From: Pyropia yezoensis
Taxonomy: Eukaryota > Rhodophyta > Bangiophyceae > Bangiales > Bangiaceae
Assembly: GCA_009829735.1 (NCBI GenBank)
Contig: CM020620.1
Span: 6,712,545 to 6,776,544 of the forward strand
Direction of reading: 5' to 3'
DNA length: 64,000 bases
A program made the translations under genes and the position numbers. Of this stretch, positions 32,290-43,683 are shown piece by piece. How positions within the stretch are numbered: position 1 is the first letter of the stretch; each line of letters opens with the position of its first letter. Below the pieces are notes generated by a model, which saw nothing but the letters and a program-made list of their open reading frames with translations, was not told where the DNA came from and made no database searches.

Positions 32290-34983
32290 CTAGATGTCAA
32301 TGGACAGGGGCATGTTCTCTGGCGACAGGTACGGGTACGGGGCTTTGCCCATGGCAACCAGCTTGTCATTGCGCTCCTTGATGTCCGCCTGGATGCGGCG
32401 GAGGTCGGCAGCCAGTGCGCCCACCTCGGCCGGGAACTCCTCCCGCAGCGCCGACTGGGCATCGATGGACGTGGCGGGCGCCTGCGTCGGGGAGGAGAGG
32501 AGGTGGCCGAAAAAGGTCTGGAAGAGGGACACCCCCGCGGTGGGGAGGGAGGCGACCAGCGCCGTCGGCGGCAGGTCCTCACCCGCGGGGGGGGTGGGGG
32601 GCATGGGCGCCCGCATCGAATCTGGCCGGTTCGGAACGTAGGTCACATACTCCTCCTGCGAAAAGTTGACCGCAGCGTGCTGCGCAGAGCACATAAAGAT
32701 GATGGTGACGAGCGCCTCGGTGAGGGCCTTGACCGACCCAAAGGACGCTGGGAAGGAGGTGACAGCCGCCTTGTCGGGGGACCGCATCTCCTCCACCCAC
32801 AGGGCGAGGTCGGCGTCCGCCGCCACCGCAGCGTCGCCGTCGGGGCCATAGGCGGCGGTGAGCACCGCCGAGACGTGACGGATAAAGGCGTTCCACACCT
32901 TGACGCCGTCGTCGCGGTAGTAAAAGCCGTCGAGTTCGTCTTCCTCGCCGCTGAGGGAGAAGCCCCGGGCGGCCAGGCCATTAACAAAGTTCGAGCCCAG
33001 AAAGTCCCACCCTTGGTAGGCCGCCGAGAAGACGTCCATCGCGTTGGCGGTGCCCACACTAAAGGTCGCGTCGGTGAGGGGGGCCACCGCCGACACGAGC
33101 GTCTGGCGGGCCAAGAAGTTGATGCCAATGGTGTCCGTAAAGTGGGGCACCAGCAGGCGGGCGACTACGTGGGTGGCCGGGAGGGCGTTGTGGGATGCCA
33201 CAATAAAGGGCTCGGCTAGCAGGTGGGTCATGCCCAGATGTGAGACAAATTGGTGAGCCTGGTTGTCCGCGCACGTCATGTGCGCCTTAGCCAACAGGTA
33301 CACCATCGGCGCGTGGGTGGAAGCGGTGTACACCTCGTCCTCGGTGCCATCTCCCTTGCGGGTGAGGGTAAAGCCCAGGAGCGACAGCTTCCCTCCAGGG
33401 GTCTTAAAAAGCACAACCCGGGGGGCGTACCAGAACTTGCGGGCCCCCACCGGGGAGTCCAGGACGGGGGAGAAGGCGGCGTGGGTAAACGCCCCACTGG
33501 CTTCATCCTCCTCCCCCAGCGCGAGCTCTGGATAGTCGGCGTAAAAGAGGGACTTGCAGGCCACCAGCGCATCGAGGCCCCGCCCGTCGGGGTCGGTGAG
33601 GGAGTGAAACACAGACGGCAGCGCCGCCGTCGGGTCGCCCGTCACCCGCACAATCTTCATGGGGTTGACCCCCCGGATGAACTGCTCCGCCACTTCCCCG
33701 TCGTCCTTCCAGTTGTCGGCAACCAGGGGCTTGGTGATGGACCCGAAAAAGGGTGCACTCCACGGGTCGGCCGCAATCTCCTTCTTGATCGCCGCCGCCG
33801 ACGCCGCCATCCGCTGACGGGTGGCCTCGTCCAGCCCCCCCTCGGCGCTCGTGTCCACCACAAGCTGCAGCAGCCGAACCTGGGCATAGAGGAACTCGGT
33901 GGACCGGCCAAAGAGGAAGCCCGTGCGTGCGGGGGGAATGGCTTCCGAGGGCGGGAGGGACGCACAATACTTTGGAAGCGGCGTCTCGGCAGATGCAGAG
34001 GGGTAGGAGGCGTAGGCCCACGTCGAGGTGCCATCGTCGGTGCCAATGCGAAAGGCGGTGGCGGTGATCTGGCCGAGGAGTTCCTTGCCCATGGCGAGGA
34101 GGAGCTGGGAGAGCGCCTCGGCCGGCGACGCAGGCGGAGGGGTCTCAACCGACAGTAAGTAGCAGGCCGTGGCAGAAGAGGTTGAGGAAGACAGGGTCAC
34201 CTTGTGGACCAGCCCCTCCTCCGACTCCTTGTCCTGCACACCGAGCAGGGCAGCCGCGGGGAGGGAACCCATTGCCAGGACCCCTCCCTCGGGGTCCACC
34301 AGTTCCACGGTCAGGTCGCCATCGTCGGGGGCCAGATGCAGCGTCAGCCCCTCTCCCCCGCCCAGCACAGCCCCACCCGGACTGAGGCGGAGGGTAGCCA
34401 GGCAGGCCCCGCTCACCGACAGGGTAAGGGTGCCCACGGGTGTCAGCGCCGCGTCGACCGCTCCCATGGCCACGCTCACCTGCACCGGCTCATGAGGGGG
34501 GGCGCCGTCCCCAACCTCTACCTTGATGGCTTCAATGCCCGCCGTGTAGGCCGCCTCCTGGCCTTTGCGGATGGAGACGCCGCCCTCAGGGACGTCGGTT
34601 TGGAAGGCGCACGACCACACCATGCGGGAGGTGGCCTTATCCCGCCCCGCACACACCTCCACTGTCGTCTTGGCGGTAAGGGGCAGGGTCACGGCGGCCG
34701 CCACCTTGGAGCTCACCAGTTCGTACTCGAGCGTCATGTTGTCATCGTCTATCTTGATCAGCTTCTCCTTGTAGGACCGCCCATTGGCCGACACCAGACG
34801 CACTTGTCCTGCGACAAGGGGCTCCTCGCCGGTGGGGTCCACCAGGGAGGTGGTCAGGCGGGGCCACCACCTGCCCCACCCTTCAAAATCACGAACCAGC
34901 GCCCATACATCTGACACGGGGGCGGCGACGGTACCCTCCACGGCGGTGTGCAGGACGGGTAGGCCGGGGTTCGCATTCCCCAT
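32290..34983 (-). CDS. Lipoxygenase with N-terminal SRPBCC-like domain
   Basis: 897 aa from the ATG at 34983 (MGNANPGLPVLHTAVEG). Residues about 8-155 look like an SRPBCC/polyketide-cyclase fold (TVAAPVSDVWALVRDFEGWG, RWWPRLTTSL, GRSYKEKLIKID). About 170-290 is beta-rich and C2/PLAT-like (LTVELVDPEGGVLAMGSLP). The rest is lipoxygenase: HQFVSHLGMTHLLAEPF gives iron ligands His582 and His587 spaced HxxxxH, QHAAVNF gives His769 and Asn773, and the chain ends in SIDI, whose terminal Ile897 carboxylate is the classical fifth ligand. All ligands are intact, so an active non-heme iron dioxygenase oxidising polyunsaturated fatty acids is expected. No signal peptide is visible. No intron is needed. 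An in-frame ATG at 35079 would add 32 residues. Confidence 0.93.
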   Translation of the reverse strand: MGNANPGLPVLHTAVEGTVAAPVSDVWALVRDFEGWGRWWPRLTTSLVDPTGEEPLVAGQVRLVSANGRSYKEKLIKIDDDNMTLEYELVSSKVAAAVTLPLTAKTTVEVCAGRDKATSRMVWSCAFQTDVPEGGVSIRKGQEAAYTAGIEAIKVEVGDGAPPHEPVQVSVAMGAVDAALTPVGTLTLSVSGACLATLRLSPGGAVLGGGEGLTLHLAPDDGDLTVELVDPEGGVLAMGSLPAAALLGVQDKESEEGLVHKVTLSSSTSSATACYLLSVETPPPASPAEALSQLLLAMGKELLGQITATAFRIGTDDGTSTWAYASYPSASAETPLPKYCASLPPSEAIPPARTGFLFGRSTEFLYAQVRLLQLVVDTSAEGGLDEATRQRMAASAAAIKKEIAADPWSAPFFGSITKPLVADNWKDDGEVAEQFIRGVNPMKIVRVTGDPTAALPSVFHSLTDPDGRGLDALVACKSLFYADYPELALGEEDEASGAFTHAAFSPVLDSPVGARKFWYAPRVVLFKTPGGKLSLLGFTLTRKGDGTEDEVYTASTHAPMVYLLAKAHMTCADNQAHQFVSHLGMTHLLAEPFIVASHNALPATHVVARLLVPHFTDTIGINFLARQTLVSAVAPLTDATFSVGTANAMDVFSAAYQGWDFLGSNFVNGLAARGFSLSGEEDELDGFYYRDDGVKVWNAFIRHVSAVLTAAYGPDGDAAVAADADLALWVEEMRSPDKAAVTSFPASFGSVKALTEALVTIIFMCSAQHAAVNFSQEEYVTYVPNRPDSMRAPMPPTPPAGEDLPPTALVASLPTAGVSLFQTFFGHLLSSPTQAPATSIDAQSALREEFPAEVGALAADLRRIQADIKERNDKLVAMGKAPYPYLSPENMPLSIDI

Positions 34984-35212
34984 GGTGAGGGGGGATTGCA
35001 AAAACGGGGTCGATGGGGCGGCAGGCGGGGATGGGAACGCGCAGACGTCGGCAATGGGGGCGCGCTCCCACCTTGCCACCGACGGGGGCCTGGCTGGGGG
35101 CCTGGCTGCTGCCTGGACAAGTCAAGAACCTGGTGAGGAGGAGGGCGGGTGTGCCAGGCGATGAGGAATGGAACGAGCAAACAGCAGCGCACGGCACCGC
35201 GGGAGGCGCCCT

Positions 35213-35220
35213 TCTTATAC
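35213..35220 (-). promoter_or_regulatory. TATA box upstream of lipoxygenase
   Basis: On the minus strand GGGGTATAAGAAGG lies about 230 bp upstream of the preferred lipoxygenase ATG (34983) and about 135 bp upstream of the alternative one (35079), a plausible core promoter position. Confidence 0.5.
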
Positions 35221-36212
35221 CCCTGCGCCCACCATCGCCCGCCCCCACCGAATAGGGGCGGGGGGTGGGGGGAGCGCCCAGCCATCACATGCCGGCTGCG
35301 GGTGAGGCCCCGATGGACGCGGGGGGGTAAGGCGTGCCGAGCCGCGCCCCCGCACCACCCCCCAGAGAGCTCCTGCCGCGCCCGGCCTCGTCCGCTCCCC
35401 GCCCAACCCGAGTCCCCCCCTTCCCCCCGCCCACGCAGCTGCCAGGGGAGATCCTGCCACATCGTCATTGGACTTCCCCTCGACCTCCCCCCCGCTGCCA
35501 ACGTAGCAACGAGGGTTGCGGGCCACGGGGCAACAAGGGGCGGCGGCCCGGCGGCACCAAGGGCGGGGGCCTGGTGGCAACAAGGGACGGGCGCCACCGT
35601 GGCCGTGACGGGGCACACGAGGCGAACAAAGGGGGAAGAGGACGACCGCGGCTCCCATCGCAGCACTGCTGCCTGCAAGACCTTCCCACGCTGGTCATCA
35701 CGTTGACGCCAGTTGATTGGTCCACGTATTTGCACTTTCATGCTTTACTATATATTTCTCTGCTATTTACTTCCGAGTGCCGAACAAGAGAAACACGGAA
35801 GATCTTCGGGCGTCGGACCTTCTACAAATAGATGCACATATACGTTGTTGTTTTTCTTGCAAGCCACCAAGACATCGGCGTCGACACTCTAATTGTTATT
35901 CATTTATTCGGCTACAGGGTGTGTTTTTCTTGACCCTGGTGGCTCCGGAGGCGTCGTCTGGTCACACTCAACAGGATTACTCACTTGCAGCGCACCGCTG
36001 GCATGGATCTGTGAGCAGATCGGGTGCTCTCATCAGCACAATGAGCTGGCCAGCATGACAAAGAAAACATGTACAGTCCTGTCTCCTCTCTTGGTCATAT
36101 ATAGCTCGGGGAGAACAGAAGCGCCCAGAGAACGAAAAACAGCATCTTACCCATCTCGGTCTGCTCTACAGTTACCCCTGTCCTGAATGTCTTGAAGTGC
36201 ACTGAGAGCTTA
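35221..36212. other. Unassigned; transition from GC-rich to lower-GC DNA
   Basis: Composition drops sharply near 35700. Overlapping short open frames only. From here to about 46.4 kb the sequence is repeat-derived. Confidence 0.45.
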
Positions 36213-37046
36213 TAATACCGATTGCACATCCGCCAAAAAGTATACATGCCGATAATGACCTCGAACCCCCCCCCCCCCCTTGATGCCTCGCCATCCGCGG
36301 GCCAGGCAATTTTTTGGCTTTGGTCCACAGACTGTGTCGAAGTCTCGATTCACTTCAGTGGGCCCTCTACCCTAATTATTGTCTACGTGCCCCTGTGGGG
36401 GGACCGCTGTGATTAGGACCAAATCCGAGAGAGGTATTTTCAGAAACTACTGCTTTGCGAGCATTAACCACCGGGGCATGTCCTAATCCTGGCTTGGAGT
36501 GCGGGGGGGTTCGAATTGGGATGGCTGGGCTCAACACGGGGCCCATTCTTTTTCAGGAGCCAATGCGGTTCCTGGGTGAAATTGGAGGGTGTATTTCTTG
36601 TTAGGGAAGGGCTGGGGGGCATGGTGGCTCGCAGGGGTGTTTCTGATTGGTGTGACGGCGAGCAGTGGACCTCACCGGATCATCTGCTGGTGGCCTCTCT
36701 CGAAGGCAAGTTCCGACGGGCAGGCCCGCTGGTCCACTGGACGGCCGCTACATGGGCGTGATCCCATCACGAACGGAGATAGCAATCAGAACCAGGCATG
36801 GTCCGCTACACGGGCACTTGGCTCGGCCTCTCATTAAACAACTCGAACACGAAATCAACAAAAAGTTTGATGCGCGTCGGAGACCCACCCACGCGCAGTG
36901 ATATAGTGCGTCTCGTAAAAGTGGACGTGCACGTGTCGAAATCATGTCAAGTATCGGCCACTGGACCGATCAATCGCACACTGCATGACCCGTACAAGTC
37001 CATGTTTACGGGACGCACAATACTTGTTGGCGGACGTGCCAATGTA
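36213..37046 (+). repeat. Dispersed repeat, copy A (interrupted by a MITE)
   Basis: Aligns in direct orientation with 44314-45035 (constant offset about 8.1 kb). Landmarks: TACCGATTGCACATCCGCCA versus TACCTATTGCAAGTCCGCCA, the shared GCCTCGCCATCCGC at 36285 and 44389, GCCCCTGTGGGGGGA, CATGGTGGCT and GATGCGCGTCGGAG. Similarity continues beyond the MITE at 36906-37018 as ATACTTGTTGGCGGACGT, matching ATACTTCTTCGGCGGACGT in copy B. No protein is encoded. Confidence 0.88.
36906..37018 (+). mobile_element. MITE copy 1, nested in repeat copy A
   Basis: 113 bp bounded by terminal inverted repeats: GTGCGTCTCGTAAAAGTGG at the left, complementary to the right end finishing TTTACGGGACGCAC. It interrupts repeat copy A at a site that is uninterrupted in copy B. 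The left flank ends TATA and the right flank starts AATA, so a short AT-rich target duplication is possible but not exact. Confidence 0.85.
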
Positions 37047-37161
37047 GTGCGTCCCGTAAAAAGTGGACGTGCACGTGTCGTGATCATGTCAAATATCGGC
37101 CACTGGACCAATCCAACCCACACTGCACGACCTGTGCACATCCACTCTTTACGGGACGCAC
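37047..37161 (+). mobile_element. MITE copy 2
   Basis: 115 bp, about 28 bp after copy 1 and in the same orientation. Ends GTGCGTCCCGTAAAAAGTGG and, reading in, ACGGGACGCAC at the right. The interior (GATCATGTCAAATATCGGCC) matches copy 1 and, inverted, copy 3 at 61135. It has no coding capacity. Confidence 0.88.
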
Positions 37162-40100
37162 CATATCTAAACCCAACTTGGACTTCAGGATTTTCTGTAT
37201 CCTATCGTCTCAAATAGTTGTGTGCTCCGGTGGGCGGGTGCTGATGTGGGAGATACTGATTATCGAGATTCTGAGGGGATCCTGGAGGGAGAAGGGTATG
37301 AACAGCTGGCTGGGGCCTTGCTTCCCCGTCCCGAACAATAAACTGTTGGCCCGCACACCATCTTCCTGTCTCGTCGAGGACGGGCTGGTACACAAGAGAG
37401 ATAGCGTGTATGCGACTTGCACTTCTCCCGTTTTACCCGACACGGGAGGCAGCCCTCACATACCTCCTCAATTCGGGTGCACTTATCGTGTGGGTTTTTT
37501 TCCCACATTTGGTGGAGCAGCAGGGGATAGAGGTAACCTTTACCTCTGACAGCTCAAAGAGTGTCTCAATGTCGTCGCGTAGCGATTGCGAGTAGCAACC
37601 GTTATAGGGTCATCATCAAAAAATGTTGAGTCAATATAGATACTCGGTGTAACAACTTGCGACAAATTCCATGGACCGGGAGTTTTGCTTGTTCCCGTCT
37701 TTGTATTTTGAACACATTTTGAAGTAACCGGGACAGTGCTGAGGTCAGCAAGCACCGCGGTTTAACTCGGAAGAATCAGGCACAACTGTCAGATCACCGC
37801 CCTGAAGGACCTTTACAGCCTCGTTGCAAAGGCAAATGTGAATGGCGGCGATCCGAAGCCTCGCAATCCACGTCTACCAGACCTGACCACGAACTACAGG
37901 GCAAATAAAATTCACCATATTTTCGTGCACATATTTGTGACAAGAAGTAGAAGAGAGAGTCTTCGCAGTAGTCCGGATTTCAGGAAGACAGACGATAGAG
38001 GATTGGTAGCGATCAAGTCAGAGTAAATGTGACCAGCATGAAAAAAAAGAGCTGCAGCAAACTCTTTTGAACTGTTTTTGTTGCGTGCCGTATAGAAAAG
38101 TGAATGATATATTGATCGAGCTCCCGAGATACATTGAAAACGGATTTCGGACATATTTCCCAGAACAAATCGTACGATATGACTCGAAGAGTGCTGGAAG
38201 GAACGTTGTAGTACTATCATGATCGTTCATCGACTGCAATTCGTGAAACAGGGCACTCACGGAATTGCTCATGCTGTGTATCGCTACTATGGACTTCGCA
38301 TCCTGGGTGTCACTTTCTGTCGTCGCAGTCGCCGCGCGCTTTTAAGTCCGAGTATGATTTTTATTTTAAAGTAGGATGACTTGTTCTCGGCTTGCTCAAG
38401 ACGACCATTTGGACTTTGGATGACAGACTTTTCCAGTCAACAATTTCAGGATGGTACACTGTCATGGCAATTTATTATCTTTCAGTTGTCCTCTTATACA
38501 GATGGTACACTCGCCTCATGCCAACAACAGCCCTAACTATTGTCTTCATAGCAAGAATCACACAACTGACCCAGAGTTTCCAGCTGAACTGCCAATTCTT
38601 TCGTCGACGAGGGAATCACATCCGTGCCAGGATCTGAGAAATGCTCGATGCAGCCGGCATTGAGTGGTTCGACGTGCTGGACTCGAGTCGGAAGCCGAAC
38701 ACAAACGGTACTATGCGCGGACTGTGAGAGTGAAGCGGAGGAGCAGGAGAATATCAGCAGTCGCTCCATGCCACGACAGTGAGCAAACCTGATCCCTACG
38801 CTCGCTCCCCACGCGTAGTTCGCCTTCGAGCGCCTTCTCAACAAGAAGAAAACAAGCAGCCTACAAGAGCGAGCGCGCCCTCCTTCGGACTGGCTGCTGG
38901 CTTTGCTTCTGTGGATACCTCACATGCCAAGCGTGATGTGACCAGTAAGATTGCGCCTTGTGTGAGCGGCAATGTGCAACGCCGTGGAAGGACTGAAAAA
39001 GTAGTGACTTTGTCGACAAGTTGTCACAGATTTCTAACCATCGTATGTTCTGTCGTACTCTGCTGTTGTTGAGGGCGCTCGTTGAGCATCTTGCGAGTGG
39101 ATGCATGTGTCAGAGAACGGCGGTGCGTCCCAGTCAGTGACCCGCATTGCTGATTCACCACCCTGGGGATTCGGCACAGGATCAAGCAGCGAGGGGGTGG
39201 ACGTGGCGACGGCGGTAGGAGCAGGGTTCGGGACAGGACAGTCGGAAGGGTCGATGGTCGAGTCGGCGCCGGTCCTCCACGAGAATGAGCAAACGCATGG
39301 CCTGTCGAAAGGCTCTACCGTCCACACCCGTGACGAGCCACATGTGCTACAGCTGGCGAGTCCGCTAGACTGTCCTCGCTGCAGCATTGGCGCGATGTGA
39401 CTGGCTAGCCGACTGGCCGATTCGGTCGACTCGATCGAATCGGGCTGACACGCCTCCCGGACCTTCGGACCGACCGGCGTTTGGGACCGACCGGGGAGGC
39501 GCACCAGGCGCCGCACACTGGACCCCATACGTTTGGGGCCACCTGGAGCTGCAATGCTTTAGTGCGCCCGCCCGCCCATGCTTTGTTCTCAGAGCCATGC
39601 TTTGGTCTTTGTCCGTTCTGAGCCTACTGACGGCTCGACGGGGAAGCGCATGCTTTACGGCACCCCATGAGCCCTGAAGCGACTATACAGAGCGCAGGTG
39701 CGAGCGCCACCGGGGGAGACCGGAGGAGCAGCCACGGACGAAGACCAAAGACGACCTTAACCCAAGCATCTCCTCGACAACCACCGACGTCGCGCCGTCC
39801 CCTTCCCCAGACCCACCACCGTCTCCACCCCCATCCTCTTCCCCTCACCCTGTCGCCCTGTTGGCTGGCACGGGTAGCTGACACCCATCACGAGTGTAGG
39901 GACCCTATGGGCCCTCCACGTGGGGGGACCTCGTAGAGATCGCGTCGTACCCCTGTGCCCACCTTCCTAGAGAGGAGGACGGGGCCGATTTGGCCCCTCG
40001 GGATTTTACTAGCTTCCGATTGGTCCCCTCGTATGGAGATGGGACCGGGTCGCCATTGGTTCTGGGGCCCACATGGGGATTCCCAGTGGATGGGAATTTC

Positions 40101-40206
40101 CCCTGACCGGAGTTGGACTTTAGTCAATAATCCTGGATGGTATGCATTTGGGGTCTGGATTGTGATTGTGTATTTTGCGTGATTGAGAGATTGGGGAGAT
40201 CTTGAG
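37162..40206. other. Unassigned lower-GC region
   Basis: About 3 kb with only short open frames. Nothing in six frames resembles reverse transcriptase, integrase or a known gene. Minus-strand frames at 39034-39528 and plus-strand frames at 39101-39400 are opposite each other and uninformative. Confidence 0.45.
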
Positions 40207-40593
40207 TGTTGGCACTGATGTCCGGCGGGGCTCCTCTTCCCCGTATCTTGGAGGGTCCGGCCCCGCTGGCAGGGATGATCCGTGGGGGAGGGGCCCTCCG
40301 GACATGTTGGAGGGTTTTGATTGGCCCGTACGTGGCCCGGTGTGGAGGGTTGCTGGGTGCGGGTGAGAGAGGGTAAGAGTGTGCGAGGGGGTGCGCGTTG
40401 CTTCCCCCTTCAAAAAAAAGAAAAAACAGACTTGCGTGTGCTTGAACACTGTCGTCCTGCTCGCGGATCCCCGCGTGAACCAGCCAGGCTTTCGGCGGTT
40501 CAGCATCTCTCCGGTCTCCCCGCGTTCTTGGTGGGTTGTTTCTCAGTAAGTTCTGGGTGCTACGCGCCTAAGGTACGTAAAACCACTACAACA
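40207..40593 (+). mobile_element. Possible solo LTR
   Basis: The segment begins TGTTGGCACT and ends ACTACAACA (TG...CA with a short inverted TGTTG/CAACA), about 387 bp. It is preceded by a purine-rich stretch (GAGAGATTGGGGAGAT) and followed two to three bases later by ACGTTGGGGGCTGCCC, which could be a primer-binding site. No second copy, target duplication or pol gene is in the window, so this remains weak. Confidence 0.25.
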
Positions 40594-40898
40594 AGTACGT
40601 TGGGGGCTGCCCAAGGTTGGGTAGCTCCTCACAGCCTTCAATGAACGCCAAAGTGCATTCGCGAGAAGTCGTCGACGGGGTAGCATGCTCCGAGCACGCT
40701 CACTTCAATATCTCTCTGGCACCGAGGGCGATCACTAGAAGGAGTAACAGAAGTTCTCCAGGGATCTCCTTAGGATTCAGCCAGCACCAACGTGCATTAG
40801 ACGCCATGGAATCTGCGATGAATCCCGAAGCAGTCCATGAATCCGTTCTTCAAAAACTCCCAAGAACAACATGTGTTATGCTGGCCTCCATACTGTTT

Positions 40899-41857
40899 AT
40901 TCTACCTTGAGGCTCAAATGAGCCTATAAGGCTCATATGGGCTTCGTTCTCAATCGCATTTTCTCGCAGACCGCGCTCTTCTTCGGCTTTTTCGATGGCA
41001 AGACCGAACTCGGCGCCGTCGGAATACCATTGTGGCTGAAACGGGGTGCTTAAACGCAACTTAATTATGGCGGACACCTACTTGCTCGTCGAGGACGTCG
41101 CTTGCCTGCGCCGCAACCTCCCCTCCGCGGGCCCAGAACTGCATGCACAGCCTGTTGCGTTCCTCATCCTGTAAGAGCGTGCCCAGAAACTGCGTGCGCG
41201 GCCTGACCGTGCGTCAAAGCAACACCCTATACATCACGCACCCCAGAGAGCCCACGCTCTCTTGTTGGGAGTAACGTCCGAACGGGGTTGATGTGTGCCG
41301 CGTGCAAGGCATATCAAAAGATGAAACCCAACCGGCCGTTCTTTACGCGAGATGTACGCCGGGCGGGCGTTCGGGCTCCAGTTCTCCCGCGCATTCCCTC
41401 TAGTCCAAAACCGCGGGCCTCGCACGTTGCGGGAGGCCGTCGGGGCGCGCCTAGAGGTCCTGAGCTCTCACATGCAGGTTGGGTACTTCTTCCCGTATCT
41501 CACGCTGCCCGATTTCGACACGTTTGCGCGAGTCTGAAGCGAGCGTGTGTCGCGTGGATTTGTGCCCAGCGCACAGCACCCCACCCCTGGCCTCCCTACC
41601 CACATCCCGTCTCGAAATTCCTCTTCTTCCCGCCCCCCTCACAGACCCTCTCTTTCGGCACTTTACAGTCACGGTCCTGAGCTCCACGGTCAACAACAGC
41701 CAGCACTTCCCATCTTCCACAGCCGCTGTAAAGCGCAACACGGTGACATTGGGCAGATAGAAACGCTGAGATTTGCATGCACGAGACCTGGAGTCGACAT
41801 TTTCGGCGATGCTCAAATGAGTCTCGTGAGAGGCTCATTTGAGCCTCTCAAAAGGTA
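40899..41857. mobile_element. Candidate non-autonomous element with about 45 bp inverted ends
   Basis: The left end (ATTCTACCTTGAGGCTCAAA... to about 40943) is matched in reverse complement by 41811-41857 (reading inwards ATTCTACCTTTTGAGAGGCT...). The shared order ATTCTACCTT, GGCTCAAATGAGCCT, GGCTCAT-like shows it is one inverted duplication. Each end also folds on itself through AGGCTCAAATGAGCCT. The interior (~870 bp) has no recognisable gene. Target duplication was not identified. Confidence 0.65.
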
Positions 41858-42510
41858 GAATCGACACTAGAGCGACTCTTTAAAACACTCTGGGTGGACC
41901 CTCAAAGGGCTCTTGGTGCATTCCCAGCTGTGCTGTTTTCAGGGCCACCCGCAACTTATGGGGCATACTTTAGGGAAAGAACCTTCCCAGCGTTGGCATC
42001 TGGAGGTCCACCGCAACTGCAAAAACTAGGATAGGAAGGTGGCGAGAGCGTCTATTCAGTCATTGTTGAGCACGTCCGTCGGCTTTGTTGCGCCCGTATA
42101 GGGCGCACGGACTTCCTCCGAGGCCCGACTCCAGAGCTGCCGCGAGCCCTGGAGGGCACGCAGAATTTCAATTGCAATGCTTTCCTGGAGGCTTGACAAC
42201 TTCTACGGCTGCTGTGCGCACAGTGCCCTCCGCATGCACGGATGGGGCCCGGTGTTTCCGACGCCGGTTCCTGCTCGTGCGCTGGTCGGAAATCTTCGCC
42301 CTGGTCCGTTGACCGCTCCCTTTAACGATGTTTCGGCTGGGTGTGCGGCTGTCATCGGCCCAAGTCATAGGGGACGCGCTGCGCGCATCTGTGACGGTGA
42401 TGATGCGAAAGCGGAGTCGTCCGGCCCAATAGAGGTGTCATTTGGGTGATTAGCACGCGTGACCGACCTTTTGGCTGAGGATATCTGTCGCCGGGACTTT
42501 ACTGCGCTAG
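41858..42510. other. Unassigned
   Basis: Short open frames only; none resembles a known protein. Confidence 0.4.
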
Positions 42511-43269
42511 CTGTGCGGCGTGCCTTTGCTCTCGCCGCTGCACACGAGCGAATGGAATGCTCGAAACGACTGGAAGGTCCAGGCGCGTGGTGGCGACTGC
42601 GTCTCGCGACTGAAGGGGTTCTCCCGGACGCGCTGGGTCGACCAGAATTTGTGGTTGCGGCTGTACATTGACAACCTCCCTGGTATGCGATGGGTGTTGC
42701 TGTCCAATACCCACGACTTTGCTGGGTTCAAAGTTCCAGACACGGTGACGGCGGTTGTGCAAGACTCTGCGAGCCAAGCAGCCGCAGCTCCTGCGGCGCC
42801 TATCCTTTTCTTTCTGTTTCGGATTTCGGCGGCCCAGGAGGCGGACGCTTCACCGCTATCCTGCGTTTTGGGACTGCACACCAGTACAATCATCCTCCTG
42901 CGCTCGGAGTTCCAGGAACTTGTTGGGCAAGTCTGGGTACTCATCGAGCAGCGGATCCGGTTACGAGTATCGAAGAGGTGCCCTCCTGCCGTTGTTCTGG
43001 CATTTTTCCTCGACTCCTGCGACAGCCGACGGCGGGCCTGGCAAGATCTCTGGGGATCGTCAACGCTTGCCCAATGGCGGGATAAGGGCATCGAGGCCCT
43101 GTATCGGGACGACGGCGCGCTGAAGAGCGCCTTTCAGCGCGACGTAGCAAGCTCTCTGTCATTTGCAGATACGCTGCCAGTACCAGACAGCTCTACTTTG
43201 CACCCCTTCTCGTTGTGGCGTATGTCCGGTGACCGGTGCCCCACAGTGCAAGTGATCGCTACGCTTTAG
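42511..43269 (+). CDS. Hypothetical protein fragment, family not recognised
   Basis: Open for about 250 codons between an in-frame TAG at about 42508 and the TAG at 43267-43269. Composition is protein-like rather than low-complexity (WVDQNLWLRLYIDNLP, FFLFRISAAQEADASP, WGSSTLAQWRDKGIEALYRD), with Trp and Leu in helical patterns. There is no ATG near the start; the first in-frame ATG is at 42685. So it is either an exon (the sequence GCGCTAG just before could be an acceptor) or a decayed transposon gene. Its GC is clearly lower than that of the recognised genes. I cannot name a function. Confidence 0.4.
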   Translation: MCGVPLLSPLHTSEWNARNDWKVQARGGDCVSRLKGFSRTRWVDQNLWLRLYIDNLPGMRWVLLSNTHDFAGFKVPDTVTAVVQDSASQAAAAPAAPILFFLFRISAAQEADASPLSCVLGLHTSTIILLRSEFQELVGQVWVLIEQRIRLRVSKRCPPAVVLAFFLDSCDSRRRAWQDLWGSSTLAQWRDKGIEALYRDDGALKSAFQRDVASSLSFADTLPVPDSSTLHPFSLWRMSGDRCPTVQVIATL

Positions 43270-43683
43270 TTACAGCTGCCCTACTCTTCTGGACATGCAG
43301 TGGGCCCTGTACTTGACGGCGAAGCAGTTAAGCCGCTCAGATAATTTTCACGCGTACCAGAGATCGGATGTACAGCTGTGGTGCTTACGCAGGGTTCATG
43401 GTCAGGCGGCGATCCGTGTTGCGGCACCCGTGCCACGGCCTGGTCAACGTGTGCACGAAAGCAAACCAAGCGCTTCCTGCCAGTCTGGAAAGCGCTCGAG
43501 TTGAACTTTAGGAATCATTAAGACATTTTAGCTTTGTAAATTCTTCAAGAAACATCACAGTGCTGCTATCTTAATAGATCAGCTCTTGCTTTCCTATCAG
43601 TTTCTAAGCTGGTATCTAGCCACCTGATTTGATTTCGGCATTGACCATGGAGTTTTCAAGTTCACCTTCTTGAGTATTGCTGA

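Noticed and set aside
32149..34158. Plus-strand frames of up to 356 codons opposite the lipoxygenase
   Set aside because: They are antisense to intact lipoxygenase coding sequence with every iron ligand preserved.
36600..36840. Small ORFs inside dispersed repeat copy A as a gene
   Set aside because: The frames are not kept in copy B at 44314-45035, so they are not under coding constraint.
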